Position numbers and translations under genes: made by a program | Origin: Asticcacaulis currens | Lineage (GTDB): Bacteria > Pseudomonadota > Alphaproteobacteria > Caulobacterales > Caulobacteraceae | Length of the DNA: 64,000 nt | Direction: 5' to 3' | Assembly: GCF_028550395.1 (NCBI RefSeq) | Contig: NZ_JAQQKW010000006.1 | Coordinates: 62,001 to 126,000 of the forward strand | Part shown: piece by piece, positions 27,069 through 35,014 of the stretch | Position numbering within the stretch: position 1 is the first letter of the stretch | Layout of the letters: every line of letters starts with the position of its first letter | The notes under the pieces: generated by a model | Seen by the model: only the letters and a program-made list of their open reading frames with translations | What the model was told of the DNA's origin: nothing | Databases searched by the model: none

Positions 27069-28037
27069 ATGACAACGCCCAAGTCCGAACCGAGCCACCC
27101 CGCCTATGGGGAGAAGGCTTTGCGCGGCCTGCCGGCGGACTATTTTCAATTGCTGAAACCGCGCGTCATGTCGCTGGTGGTGTTCACCGGCCTGACCGGT
27201 CTGGTCGTCGCGCCGCAAAAGATGGACCCGTTTCTGGCCTTTATCGCCGTCCTGTGCATCGCCTTGGGGGCCGGAGCGGCAGGCGCGCTGAACATGGCCA
27301 TCGAAGGCGAAACCGATGCCCTGATGCGCCGCACGCGCGGGCGTCCGGTGGCGTCGGGCCGCGTCACCAAATCCGACGCCATGGCCTTTGGCGGCGTGCT
27401 GGCCTTTCTGTCGGTGGCCATGATGTGGTTGGCCATCAATGCGGTGGCCGCCAGTCTTCTGGCCCTGACCATCCTCTATTACGTCGTTTTCTACACGATT
27501 GTTCTGAAACGCCGCACGCCCCAGAATATTGTCATCGGGGGCGCGGCCGGGGCCTTTCCGCCGGTTATCGGCTGGGCCGCGGCTACGGGCCACGCGCCTT
27601 TGGAGGCGTGGGTACTGTTTGCCATCATCTTCCTGTGGACCCCGCCGCATAGCTGGGCTCTGGCCCTCTATACTGCCGAAGACTACGCCAAGGCCGGGAT
27701 TCCGATGATGCCGGTCGCAAAGGGCGCCAAATCGACCCGCCTGCAAATCCTGATCTACAGCCTGATCATGGCTCCCGTGGCCTGTTTGCCCATCGCCTTC
27801 AGCCTGGGCGGTATGATCTATGCGGTGGTGTCGGTTCTGGGCGGTGCCTTCTTCATTTTTCTGGCGGTGCGCCTGTTCCTGTCGCGGGCCGGTGACCACC
27901 CCGAAGGGGGTGAAAACTCGCTTTACGACGTCAAGAAGGAAGCGCTGGCGGCGCGCAACCTGTTTGCCTTTTCCATCCTCTATCTGACGGCGCTGTTCGC
28001 CGCCCTGCTGATCCATCACGCCTTCATGGGAGCCTGA
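27069..28037 (+). CDS. ctaB: Protohaem IX farnesyltransferase (haem O synthase)
   Basis: A 322-aa UbiA-type membrane enzyme that attaches farnesyl to haem B, making haem O for the oxidase. Both prenyl-diphosphate Asp motifs are present: NMAIEGETDALMRRTRGRP and the later YTAEDYAKAGIPMMP, with nine predicted helices. ATG 27069 is chosen; a GTG at 27033 would add 12 residues, and no strong ribosome site separates them. It lies 122 bases after ctaD and 4 bases before the 57-aa gene, within the cox cluster. Confidence 0.94.
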   Translation: MTTPKSEPSHPAYGEKALRGLPADYFQLLKPRVMSLVVFTGLTGLVVAPQKMDPFLAFIAVLCIALGAGAAGALNMAIEGETDALMRRTRGRPVASGRVTKSDAMAFGGVLAFLSVAMMWLAINAVAASLLALTILYYVVFYTIVLKRRTPQNIVIGGAAGAFPPVIGWAAATGHAPLEAWVLFAIIFLWTPPHSWALALYTAEDYAKAGIPMMPVAKGAKSTRLQILIYSLIMAPVACLPIAFSLGGMIYAVVSVLGGAFFIFLAVRLFLSRAGDHPEGGENSLYDVKKEALAARNLFAFSILYLTALFAALLIHHAFMGA

Positions 28038-28041
28038 GCCA

Positions 28042-28215
28042 ATGGCCGATAAGGACGTTCTGACAACCCCCGAAGATGACAAGAAGGCCTATCTGGCCGC
28101 CCAGAAGCGCCGCAATATCGCGATTGGGCTGGGCCTGTTTGCCTTTGTGGTTCTGGTCTTCCTCGTCTCGGTCATCCGTATGACGCAGGGCGTACAGGCG
28201 GCGCACGGCGGATGA
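28042..28215 (+). CDS. 57-aa cox-cluster small membrane protein
   Basis: A short ORF of 57 residues between ctaB and ctaG, beginning MADKDVLTTPEDDKKAYLAA and followed by one membrane helix (NIAIGLGLFAFVVLVFLVSV). Its TGA overlaps the ATG of ctaG (ATGA), so the two are translationally coupled. Alphaproteobacterial cox operons usually have a small membrane protein at this place, sometimes named CoxF; its role in oxidase assembly is presumed, not shown. Five bases after the ctaB stop. Confidence 0.85.
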   Translation: MADKDVLTTPEDDKKAYLAAQKRRNIAIGLGLFAFVVLVFLVSVIRMTQGVQAAHGG

Positions 28216-28748
28216 AAAAGCTGACCCGCAATCAGAAGGTTGTGGCGTGGTGTCTGGCCGGGCTGGTCGGTATGTTCGGCATGGCCTTTGCCTCCGTGCC
28301 GCTTTATCGCATGTTCTGTCAGGTAACGGGCTTTGACGGCACGACGCAGCGGGCCAAGGCGGAATCCTCGGTCGTTCTGGACCGCAAGATCCGCGTCTAT
28401 TTCGACACCAATGCCAACAACATCCCGTGGAGTTTCAAGGTCAAACAGCCGGTGCAGGATACGCAGCTCGGCAAGACCAACATGATCTACTTCACGGTGC
28501 GCAACGATGCCGATGTGCCTCTGACCGGACGCGCCAGCTACAATGTGCTGCCCGAAGCCATGGGCGGCTACTTCATGAAGTTGCAGTGCTTCTGCTTTAC
28601 GGATCAGACCTTGCAGCCGGGTGAAGAGCGCACCTTCCCTGTCGTCTATTATGTCGATCCGAAGATGCTGGAAGATATCGACGCGAAGAACACGAAGGAC
28701 GTGACGCTGTCCTATACCTTCTTCCCGTCGCAGGTGGTTAAAAAGTAA
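28212..28748 (+). CDS. ctaG: Cytochrome c oxidase assembly protein CtaG/Cox11
   Basis: A 178-aa membrane-anchored periplasmic copper chaperone that delivers CuB to subunit I. One N-terminal membrane helix (WCLAGLVGMFGMAFASVPLY) is followed by an Ig-like domain with the copper-binding KLQCFCFTDQTLQPGE motif; the two Cys in CFCF are the copper ligands. Length and order are typical. ATG 28212 overlaps the stop of the 57-aa gene. Confidence 0.97.
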   Translation: MKKLTRNQKVVAWCLAGLVGMFGMAFASVPLYRMFCQVTGFDGTTQRAKAESSVVLDRKIRVYFDTNANNIPWSFKVKQPVQDTQLGKTNMIYFTVRNDADVPLTGRASYNVLPEAMGGYFMKLQCFCFTDQTLQPGEERTFPVVYYVDPKMLEDIDAKNTKDVTLSYTFFPSQVVKK

Positions 28749-28930
28749 AGCGTTTCAACTGTTTGTGTCGCGTACTTCAATTCGTTGCCTATGGGGCCGC
28801 AGCCCGACAAAAACATAGGGGCCGGATTGTGTTCACAGCCGATTTGTCCTAAGACTCAAGGTCAAATCATAAATGGAACCGCCAGTGTCCGATACAGGGG
28901 GGCACGGCGCATCGAGGTGAGTTGCCGACT

Positions 28931-29821
28931 ATGTCTAACGACGCCGTCAAACACGATTATCACATCATCAACCCCAGCCCGTGGCCGCTGCTCGGCTCGC
29001 TGTTCGCCGTGGTCATGTTTATCGGCCTGGTGATCTGGATGAAGGGGCTGTTCGGCATCGAAAAGACCCCGGTGGTTTTCGCCGGTGGCCTGCTGGGCGT
29101 GCTCTACGTCATGTGGGGCTGGTGGGCCGATGTGATCAAGGAATCGCGCGCCGGTGACCATACACCGGTCGTGCAGATCGGTCTGCGTTACGGCATGATC
29201 ATGTTTATCGCCTCGGAAGTGATGTTCTTTGTGGCGTGGTTCTGGGTCTTCTTCGAAATGGCCCTGTTCCATGAACACCGCGCGGGTATGGCCTCGGCCA
29301 TCGAAGACGTGCGTCACGCCTGGGCTTCGGCCGGTAGCGCGGACCCCAATGGGTGGCTGCCGGCGGGCGTTGAGGCCGTTTCGGCCTGGCAACTGCCGCT
29401 GCTCAACACGCTTCTCCTGCTGCTGTCGGGCACGACCGTCACCTGGGCGCACCACGCGCTTCAGGAAGGCGATCGTACCGGTGCCAAGTGGGGCCTGTTC
29501 CTCACCGTGGTGCTGGGGGTCCTGTTTACCAGCGTGCAGGCCTTTGAATATTATCACATCGTCCATCACCACCTGTTCTTCAACGAAGAAGCGGCCAATG
29601 CCGGTCTGTACGGTTCGGCCTTCTTCATGGCCACGGGCTTCCACGGCTTCCACGTCCTGATCGGTACCATCTTCCTGCTGATCTGCCTGATCCGCCTGAT
29701 GCGCGGCGGCTTTACGCCGCAAAAGCACTTCGGCTTCGAAGCGGCGGCCTGGTACTGGCACTTCGTTGATGTGGTGTGGCTGTTCCTGTTCGCCTTCATC
29801 TACGTCATCTTCGGAGCCTAA
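28931..29821 (+). CDS. coxC: Cytochrome c oxidase subunit III
   Basis: A 296-aa subunit III with seven membrane helices. The N-terminus [20 protein letters not shown] and the helix-3 region [19 protein letters not shown], followed by the long loop to [10 protein letters not shown] and [13 protein letters not shown] with the conserved Glu, are standard. Start 28931 matches the family; the 182-base gap after ctaG could contain its own promoter. It is followed after 2 bases by the DUF983 gene. Confidence 0.97.
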   Translation: MSNDAVKHDYHIINPSPWPLLGSLFAVVMFIGLVIWMKGLFGIEKTPVVFAGGLLGVLYVMWGWWADVIKESRAGDHTPVVQIGLRYGMIMFIASEVMFFVAWFWVFFEMALFHEHRAGMASAIEDVRHAWASAGSADPNGWLPAGVEAVSAWQLPLLNTLLLLLSGTTVTWAHHALQEGDRTGAKWGLFLTVVLGVLFTSVQAFEYYHIVHHHLFFNEEAANAGLYGSAFFMATGFHGFHVLIGTIFLLICLIRLMRGGFTPQKHFGFEAAAWYWHFVDVVWLFLFAFIYVIFGA

Positions 29822-29823
29822 GC

Positions 29824-30195
29824 ATGGCCGGTCCCGATAGCCGCGAGGTCAGTTTCCTCGCGGCGGCGCGGGGCCGCTGCCCCGTCTGCGGTCAGGGTAA
29901 GCTCTACAAGGGCTTCCTAAAGATCGCGCCGGAATGCAGTCAGTGTCATACAGATTTTCAGACGGCGGATACCGGAGACGGTCCCGTCGTCTTTGTCATT
30001 CTGATCGTCGGCTTCATCGTCTGCTTCGGCTTTATGATCACGGCCCTCAGCCACGACTGGCCCCTGTGGCTGCATATGATCATCTGGCTGCCGCTGGCGC
30101 TTGTCCTCAGTCTGGGCCTGATGCCGCCGCTCAAAGGGCTGATGGTGGCCTCGCAGCTCAAAAACCGCGTCAATGACAAGGATCGCTTTAAATGA
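29824..30195 (+). CDS. DUF983 small zinc-ribbon membrane protein
   Basis: A 123-aa protein of family DUF983, routinely found in alphaproteobacterial cox clusters. It has two Cys-x2-Cys knuckles (CPVCGQGKLYKGFLKIAPECSQC would form a zinc ribbon in the cytoplasm) followed by two membrane helices (about 55-75 and 81-101). Its TGA overlaps the SURF1 start by 4 bases. Probably an assembly or stability factor of the oxidase, an inference from context. Confidence 0.9.
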   Translation: MAGPDSREVSFLAAARGRCPVCGQGKLYKGFLKIAPECSQCHTDFQTADTGDGPVVFVILIVGFIVCFGFMITALSHDWPLWLHMIIWLPLALVLSLGLMPPLKGLMVASQLKNRVNDKDRFK

Positions 30196-30878
30196 AGCGT
30201 CTGCCTGTCGGTTTGACCCTAGCCGTGGGCGTGGCCCTGCTGATCCTGCTGGGGCTCGGCACCTGGCAGGTGCAGCGCCTGCACTGGAAAGAGCAGTTGC
30301 TGGCCGATCTGGCGCGCACCCGCGCGATACCGCCCGTGGCGCTCGATGGCTTGCTCACTCAGCCCGACGATCACGTCTGGCGGCAGGTGACGCTTGCGTG
30401 CCGCAGCGACCCGCGCGACTTCGTCTATATGCACGGCGTAGCCGATGGTGTAGCCGGGTTCCATGTCCTGACCCATTGCCCAACAGGGCAGGGGGGGCTT
30501 CTCGCCGATCTCGGCTTTACGGCGCAAAAACCGCTGGCCAGTGCGGTCGCTACGACCACCCTTACCGGTCGGCTGCGGCGCTTTGAAACGCCCAATGCCT
30601 TTGTGCCGCCGAACAATCCCGAGGCCGACGATTGGTACACGCGCTCGGTACCGGACCTCTCGAAGCGCTGGAATATCACCTTGCGTTCAGACTATTTCGT
30701 AGCCGCAACGCAGCCTGTGGCCCCCGGTCTGACACCGGTCGATGCGGCGGCCAACCTGTCCAATCGCCATCTGGAATACGCCCTCACCTGGTATGGGCTG
30801 GCGGCGGCGCTGATCGGTGTCTATATAGCGCTCCTGTATTCGCGCCGAAGGGCCGAAATGCGTAAAGGCATAGCATGA
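30192..30878 (+). CDS. SURF1-family oxidase assembly protein
   Basis: A 228-aa membrane protein needed for haem a insertion in subunit I. The two terminal membrane helices (VGVALLILLGLGTWQVQRL and YGLAAALIGVYIALLYSRR) flank a periplasmic domain with the DDHVWRQVTL segment, GFHVLTHC, and the AANLSNRHLEYALTWYGLA motif characteristic of SURF1. Coupled at both ends by ATGA overlaps, to DUF983 before it and the M16 peptidase after it. Confidence 0.94.
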   Translation: MKRLPVGLTLAVGVALLILLGLGTWQVQRLHWKEQLLADLARTRAIPPVALDGLLTQPDDHVWRQVTLACRSDPRDFVYMHGVADGVAGFHVLTHCPTGQGGLLADLGFTAQKPLASAVATTTLTGRLRRFETPNAFVPPNNPEADDWYTRSVPDLSKRWNITLRSDYFVAATQPVAPGLTPVDAAANLSNRHLEYALTWYGLAAALIGVYIALLYSRRRAEMRKGIA

Positions 30879-32155
30879 GTTTCACCCCTCTTGGCGTGGG
30901 TAACGCCTCAGTCGCCACCCTGAGCAACGGCCTGCGGGTGGTCCACGACCCCATCCCCGGCCTGCATACCTTTGCCCTGACGGCCATCATCCACGGCGGG
31001 GCACGCTACGAAGCCCCGCATCAGTCGGGCTGGGCCCACCTCAGCGAGCATATGGTGTTCAAGGGGGCGGGCGGGCGCAGTGCGCGCGAGCTGGCCGAAG
31101 TGATCGAGCATCGTGGGGGCACCATCAATGCCTCGACGGGTTACGAGCACACCCGTTTCGAGGTGCGCGGCATGGCCGAACTGCTGCCGCTGGCGGTCGA
31201 AGTGGTCGGCGATCTGATGTTCCGCCCGGCTTTGGAAGCTGATGAGCTGGAGCGCGAAAAGAAGGTCATCGAGCAGGAAATTTCCGAGGCCTTCGACACG
31301 CCCGACGACCACGTGTTCGACCTGCTGCAAGAGGCCTGCTTCGGCGACCACAGTCTGGCGCGCCCCATTTTGGGGACACCGCAAAGTCTGGCTCCGGCAC
31401 GGTCGGACACGCTGCGTGCCTATATCGAAGGCCTGTATAATCCGGCGGATATTGTGCTGTGTGTATCCGGTGGCGTTGAGGCGGCGGGCGTACTGGCCGC
31501 CGTCGAGGCCCATATGAATGTGCCGGCCCGTGCCGCGCGCGATGCCGACGGGGCGGCGCGCTTTGTGCCGCGCCACATCCGCCACGTGCGCAAGGTCGAG
31601 CAGACGCACCTGACGCTCGCCTTCGAAGGCGTCAATCGCTTCGACGACGACCTGTTTGCGCTCAAGCTGTTCGGCGAAATTCTGGGCGGTGGCATGGCGT
31701 CGCGCCTGTTTCAGGAAGCGCGCGAAGATCGGGGTCTGGCCTATTCCATCGACGCCTGGACGACGCAGTTCCGCGATACGGGGATGCTGGGCATCTATGC
31801 CGGCTGCGCGCCGAAGGATGCGGCCGACCTCAGCGAGCTGATCGTCAGTGTCATGCGCGGCCTGATCGACAAACCGCTGGAGTCCGAGCTGGAGCGCGCC
31901 AGAGCGCAATACACCACCTCACTCTATCTGAACGACGAAAACGCGGCCCAACGCGCCAATACGCTGGGCGGGCAGCTCCTGACCTATGACCGCGCCTTTA
32001 CGCTCAAGGAGCAGGTGGCGCGGCTGGAGGCGGTGACGCTCAACGATCTTCGCCGCGTCGGCGAACGCACGCTGCGGTCGGGCGTGGCGACGGCCATTCT
32101 GGGACCGACGCTGAAAAGTGATCCGCAAAAGCGCTTGGAGGCTGTTCTGGCTTAA
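30875..32155 (+). CDS. M16-family zinc peptidase (insulinase/processing-peptidase type)
   Basis: A 426-aa inverzincin. The HxxEH zinc motif is HLSEH at residues 55-59 and the distal Glu135 is in KKVIEQEISEAFD, so both halves of the active site are intact. It resembles mitochondrial processing peptidase beta-like proteins of alphaproteobacteria. It begins with an ATGA overlap on SURF1. In many alphaproteobacterial genomes threonine synthase (thrC) precedes the M16 gene here; it is absent. Six bases after its stop begins a palindromic repeat. Confidence 0.93.
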   Translation: MSFTPLGVGNASVATLSNGLRVVHDPIPGLHTFALTAIIHGGARYEAPHQSGWAHLSEHMVFKGAGGRSARELAEVIEHRGGTINASTGYEHTRFEVRGMAELLPLAVEVVGDLMFRPALEADELEREKKVIEQEISEAFDTPDDHVFDLLQEACFGDHSLARPILGTPQSLAPARSDTLRAYIEGLYNPADIVLCVSGGVEAAGVLAAVEAHMNVPARAARDADGAARFVPRHIRHVRKVEQTHLTLAFEGVNRFDDDLFALKLFGEILGGGMASRLFQEAREDRGLAYSIDAWTTQFRDTGMLGIYAGCAPKDAADLSELIVSVMRGLIDKPLESELERARAQYTTSLYLNDENAAQRANTLGGQLLTYDRAFTLKEQVARLEAVTLNDLRRVGERTLRSGVATAILGPTLKSDPQKRLEAVLA

Positions 32156-32160
32156 CCCCC

Positions 32161-32381
32161 AGCGGAATGATTTCTAGAGCAAAATGACTTTAGGTGGAAG
32201 CGCCATTTCGCTCTAAATTTTTGTTTTGTCGCGATGTTTTTGCGGAAAACCGCTTACACTTTTCCGCACATCGCTCTAATCATTCCGCTCAAGCCGCCAT
32301 TGAGGCGGCGGCCAAGGTGGCGGAGACCGCACCCGGCGAGGGGCTAAACAAAAAAATCTGGATCATTATGATTAATGATCC
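32161..32381. repeat. Composite palindromic element, copy B (inverted)
   Basis: Opposite orientation to copy A at 6832. AGCGGAATGATT (32161) pairs with AATCATTCCGCT (32278) but the hairpin loop is about 105 bases instead of 8, since it holds other palindromes. Then come the GCCGCC/GGCGGC, AAGGTGGCGGAGACCGC and GCGAGGGGCTAAACAAA modules and a terminal GGATCATTA/TAATGATCC dyad (32360-32381). The last dyad contains the stop codon of the GlpQ gene. The element fills the gap between two convergent genes. Confidence 0.85.
32231..32274. repeat. Nested GCGATGT palindrome
   Basis: GCGATGT/ACATCGC flank an inner GCGGAAAA/TTTTCCGC pair. It is inserted in the loop of the outer dyad of the composite repeat. 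Its inner sequence resembles the alphaproteobacterial intergenic palindrome also seen at 56958-57003. Confidence 0.7.
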
Positions 32382-33529
32382 AAAAACGCCTTGCGCGCGG
32401 TGACGCCCGTATCGGCAAAGTCGGTAAACAGGCCGTCTATGCCCAGGGCAAACAGTTGTTTGAATTCGGCCTGCGCGTCGCCCTTATAGACGGTAGGAAG
32501 GCGGTCATTGCGCAGCGTCCAGGTGTGAACCTTCAGCCCCGCCTTGTGCGCGGCGTCGATCAGGGCGCGGTTTTCGACGATGCGGCAGTCAGCCTCGCTG
32601 GTCTTTTCTGTCACCGGCCCGGTGGCCACGGCCTTGAGCAGGTAACGCTTCCAGGGGGCCACGACGTCGGCATAGGTACGCACCTCGGCCAGACCTTCGG
32701 GCGTGAGCATGTCGGCATAGACGCCCTTGCGGCCGGCGGCGGCCCAGTCGAAGGGCACCGACGCGCCGACCTCGCCTGTGGCGAAATTGACGTCCCCCCC
32801 ATCGACCAGTTGCACGCGTTGCAGGGGCGACAGGGCCTTCAGGCGCTTCAGACTGTCGGCCTCGAAGGATTGCAGGAAGACGGCCGAGTCGGGCTTGTTC
32901 ATATCGCCTTTGGTCAAGGCTTCGATCAGACGCTCTTCCAGCGGCAGACCGGCGGCGCGGTGCAGGGTCGGATGCTTGGTTTCGATATATAAACCCACGC
33001 TCTTGCCCGTCGTCTTGAAGTGATTTCTCACCAGGCCGATCACTTCTTCGAGTGTGGGTACCTCGAAACGACCGTTATAGCTCTGGTCGCGATCGGCAAA
33101 GGCCTGACGCGCGCGCAAGGTCTTGATCTCGGCGAGGGTAAAGTCGCTGGCGAAGAAGTCGGTAAGGCTCATCCCGTCCACGGTAAGGGTCCGCTTGCGG
33201 GCCGCAAATTCCGGGCGTTGTGCCACATCGGTCGTGCCGGACAGCATGGGTTCGTGACGGCAGATCAGCACGCCGTCCTTGGTCGCCACCACATCGGGTT
33301 CGATATAGTCGGCACCCATATGGATGGCGAGATTATAGCCTTCGAGCGTATGTTCGGGCCGGTAGCCGCTGGCGCCGCGGTGGGCGATGATCAGGGGCAT
33401 CTTGTGCTCCGTCGGCTTCGTGGCGGCCAGTGACGGCCTGAGCCCGATGGCGCCTCCCAGAATGGCCCCGGTGCCGGCGATGGCTCCGAAGGTGAAACGG
33501 CGGCGGGCGGTATCGACGGGCAGGGGCAT
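32372..33529 (-). CDS. Exported glycerophosphodiester phosphodiesterase (GlpQ-like)
   Basis: A 385-aa periplasmic-type phosphodiesterase releasing glycerol-3-phosphate from deacylated phospholipids. A twin-arginine signal (TARRRFTFGAIAGTGAI) comes first. The GDPD core is clear: HRGASGYRPEHT with His50/Arg51, Glu77/Asp79 in YIEPDVV, His92 in CRHEPML, then later EVPTLEE and WTLRNDR. Full length for the GlpQ family. The stop codon lies inside the terminal dyad of the composite repeat, so the protein's last residues may have been altered. Confidence 0.93.
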   Translation of the reverse strand: MPLPVDTARRRFTFGAIAGTGAILGGAIGLRPSLAATKPTEHKMPLIIAHRGASGYRPEHTLEGYNLAIHMGADYIEPDVVATKDGVLICRHEPMLSGTTDVAQRPEFAARKRTLTVDGMSLTDFFASDFTLAEIKTLRARQAFADRDQSYNGRFEVPTLEEVIGLVRNHFKTTGKSVGLYIETKHPTLHRAAGLPLEERLIEALTKGDMNKPDSAVFLQSFEADSLKRLKALSPLQRVQLVDGGDVNFATGEVGASVPFDWAAAGRKGVYADMLTPEGLAEVRTYADVVAPWKRYLLKAVATGPVTEKTSEADCRIVENRALIDAAHKAGLKVHTWTLRNDRLPTVYKGDAQAEFKQLFALGIDGLFTDFADTGVTARKAFLDH

Positions 33530-33619
33530 GGCACACTCATCCGGAAGGGGTGATGATGTCCATAGAGCGTGTCGATGACAGGCCTGTGAAAGTCCGGCCT
33601 GTGAACCTATTGCGTGCCG

Positions 33620-34270
33620 TCAGGCCCGTCCCGCATTGAGACTGAGATGCTCCGGTAAAATGCCGAGACTTTTGAGCGCTCTGTTCCATAAACCTGCGGC
33701 ATCGTGTGAGAACAGAATATCGGCGTTGGAGGGCGCGATCAGCCAGGCATTGTCGCGAATTTCGGCCTCCAGCTGGCCCGGTCCCCAACCGGCATAGCCC
33801 AGCGCAATCAGCACGCGCGACGGACCCGCTCCGCGCGCCAGATCGACCAGAATATCGCGTGAGACGGTCAGGCCGACCCCCTCACGTAACTCCAGCGCTT
33901 CCGGGTCGATGTCGAGCGGCAGGGTCACCTCATCAATGAAATAGTCGAGGCTGTGCAGCACAAAACCGCGCTCGTTCTGCACCGGGCCGCCATTATAGAT
34001 GGGGGTGGCGATGTGGCGATCGTCGGTGATGTCGATGCCCAGTTCTTCCATCATGCGCGGGAAGGTCAGGCCGCCTATGGGTTGGGTCAGGACAATCCCC
34101 ATCGCCGATTCTGCGTCGTGCTGACACATATAGATGACGCTGTGGTCGAAATTAGGGTCGTCCAGGCTCGGCATAGCCACCAGCAGGCGGCCTTGAAGAG
34201 AGGTGGCCTGAAGCGACGCGTCCTCAGACGAGGCAGTGGGGTCGGAAGGGTCAGGGCCGATATGGGTCAT
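33620..34270 (-). CDS. YqgE/AlgH family protein (UPF0301)
   Basis: A 216-aa protein of the YqgE/AlgH family. Signature segments: LQGRLLVAMPSLDDPNFDHSVIYMCQHDAESAMGIVLTQPI at the N-terminus and IALGYAGWGPGQLEAEIRDNAWL near the C-terminus. The molecular role is unknown; AlgH was linked to alginate regulation in Pseudomonas. ATG 34270 is preferred because the upstream in-frame codons would extend beyond the conserved region. Divergent from the peroxiredoxin gene. Confidence 0.9.
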   Translation of the reverse strand: MTHIGPDPSDPTASSEDASLQATSLQGRLLVAMPSLDDPNFDHSVIYMCQHDAESAMGIVLTQPIGGLTFPRMMEELGIDITDDRHIATPIYNGGPVQNERGFVLHSLDYFIDEVTLPLDIDPEALELREGVGLTVSRDILVDLARGAGPSRVLIALGYAGWGPGQLEAEIRDNAWLIAPSNADILFSHDAAGLWNRALKSLGILPEHLSLNAGRA

Positions 34271-34394
34271 GTCGCAAAGATGGGCATGGAAGCCTCGGCT
34301 GGCAAGAAAAAAGCGTATAAAGACCGCCCGGTCGCTCTGGTCTGTAGGCCGACAGGGGCCTATAAGCAGCGGGCCATTCAACGGAGATTTACCC

Positions 34395-34877
34395 ATGACG
34401 ATTCAACCCGGTGACAAGCTGCCCGAAGTGAAATTCTCTTCCCCGGCCGAAGATGGCCTGAAGCCGCTGACCACCTCCGAAGTGTTTGCCGGTAAACGCG
34501 CCGTGCTGTTTGCCGTGCCGGGCGCCTTCACCCCGACGTGCTCCGCGCGCCACCTGCCGGGCTTCCGCGATCAGGCCAAGGCCTTCCAGTTCAAGAATAT
34601 CGACGTGGTGGCCTGCACCAGCGTCAATGATGGATTCGTGATGAAGGCCTGGGCCAAGGATCAGGGCATTGCCGACGAAGTCCTGATGCTGGGCGACGGC
34701 AATGGCGAATTTGCTGAAAAGGTCGGTCTGGTCCTCGACGCCGAAGGCTTCGGCATGGGCAAGCGCTCGCAACGCTACGCCATGATCGTTAATGACGGCG
34801 TGGTCGAAAAGCTGTTCGTCGAAGCGCCCGGCGAGTTCAAGGTCTCGTCGGCGGACTATGTGCTGGAACAGCTCTAA
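34395..34877 (+). CDS. Peroxiredoxin (Prx5/AhpE-like, PMP20 type)
   Basis: A 160-aa thiol peroxidase of the Prx5 group. The peroxidatic Cys49 is in VPGAFTPTCSARHLPGF, and the family's GFVMKAWAKDQG and RSQRYAMIVNDGVV segments follow. A second Cys (Cys73 in VVACTSVND) may resolve, but a one-Cys mechanism with glutathione or glutaredoxin is typical of the group. Preceded by GGAGATTTACCC as ribosome site. A dyad and an intrinsic terminator follow. Confidence 0.95.
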   Translation: MTIQPGDKLPEVKFSSPAEDGLKPLTTSEVFAGKRAVLFAVPGAFTPTCSARHLPGFRDQAKAFQFKNIDVVACTSVNDGFVMKAWAKDQGIADEVLMLGDGNGEFAEKVGLVLDAEGFGMGKRSQRYAMIVNDGVVEKLFVEAPGEFKVSSADYVLEQL

Positions 34878-34897
34878 AACCCATTGGCTTTAAGGTC

Positions 34898-34916
34898 TTG
34901 GGGCCGCAGGCCCCAA
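34898..34916. repeat. GC-rich 3'-end dyad, copy 2
   Basis: TTGGGGCC-GCA-GGCCCCAA, a perfect 8-bp stem with a 3-base loop, 21 bases after the peroxiredoxin stop; followed by ACCCC. Same dyad as copy 5. Confidence 0.75.
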
Positions 34917-34939
34917 ACCCCCTGGCTGGGAATAAGTTG

Positions 34940-34975
34940 AAAGGCCGGAGTGTACGAACTCCGGCCTTTCCTTTT
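34940..34975. terminator. Intrinsic terminator between peroxiredoxin and acyl-CoA dehydrogenase
   Basis: AAAGGCCGGAGT and ACTCCGGCCTTT form a perfect 12-bp stem with a 6-base loop; a T-rich tract follows on the plus strand. It ends the rightward transcript and, with its A-run on the other side, could also act leftward. Confidence 0.85.
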
Positions 34976-34992
34976 GCGCTAAGTCATGGGGT

Positions 34993-35011
34993 GCGGGGTC
35001 TGCGACCCCGC
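34993..35011. repeat. GC-rich 3'-end dyad, copy 3
   Basis: GCGGGGTC-TGC-GACCCCGC, an 8-bp stem with a 3-base loop, 4 bases past the stop of the leftward acyl-CoA dehydrogenase gene. Confidence 0.72.
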
Positions 35012-35014
35012 GTC

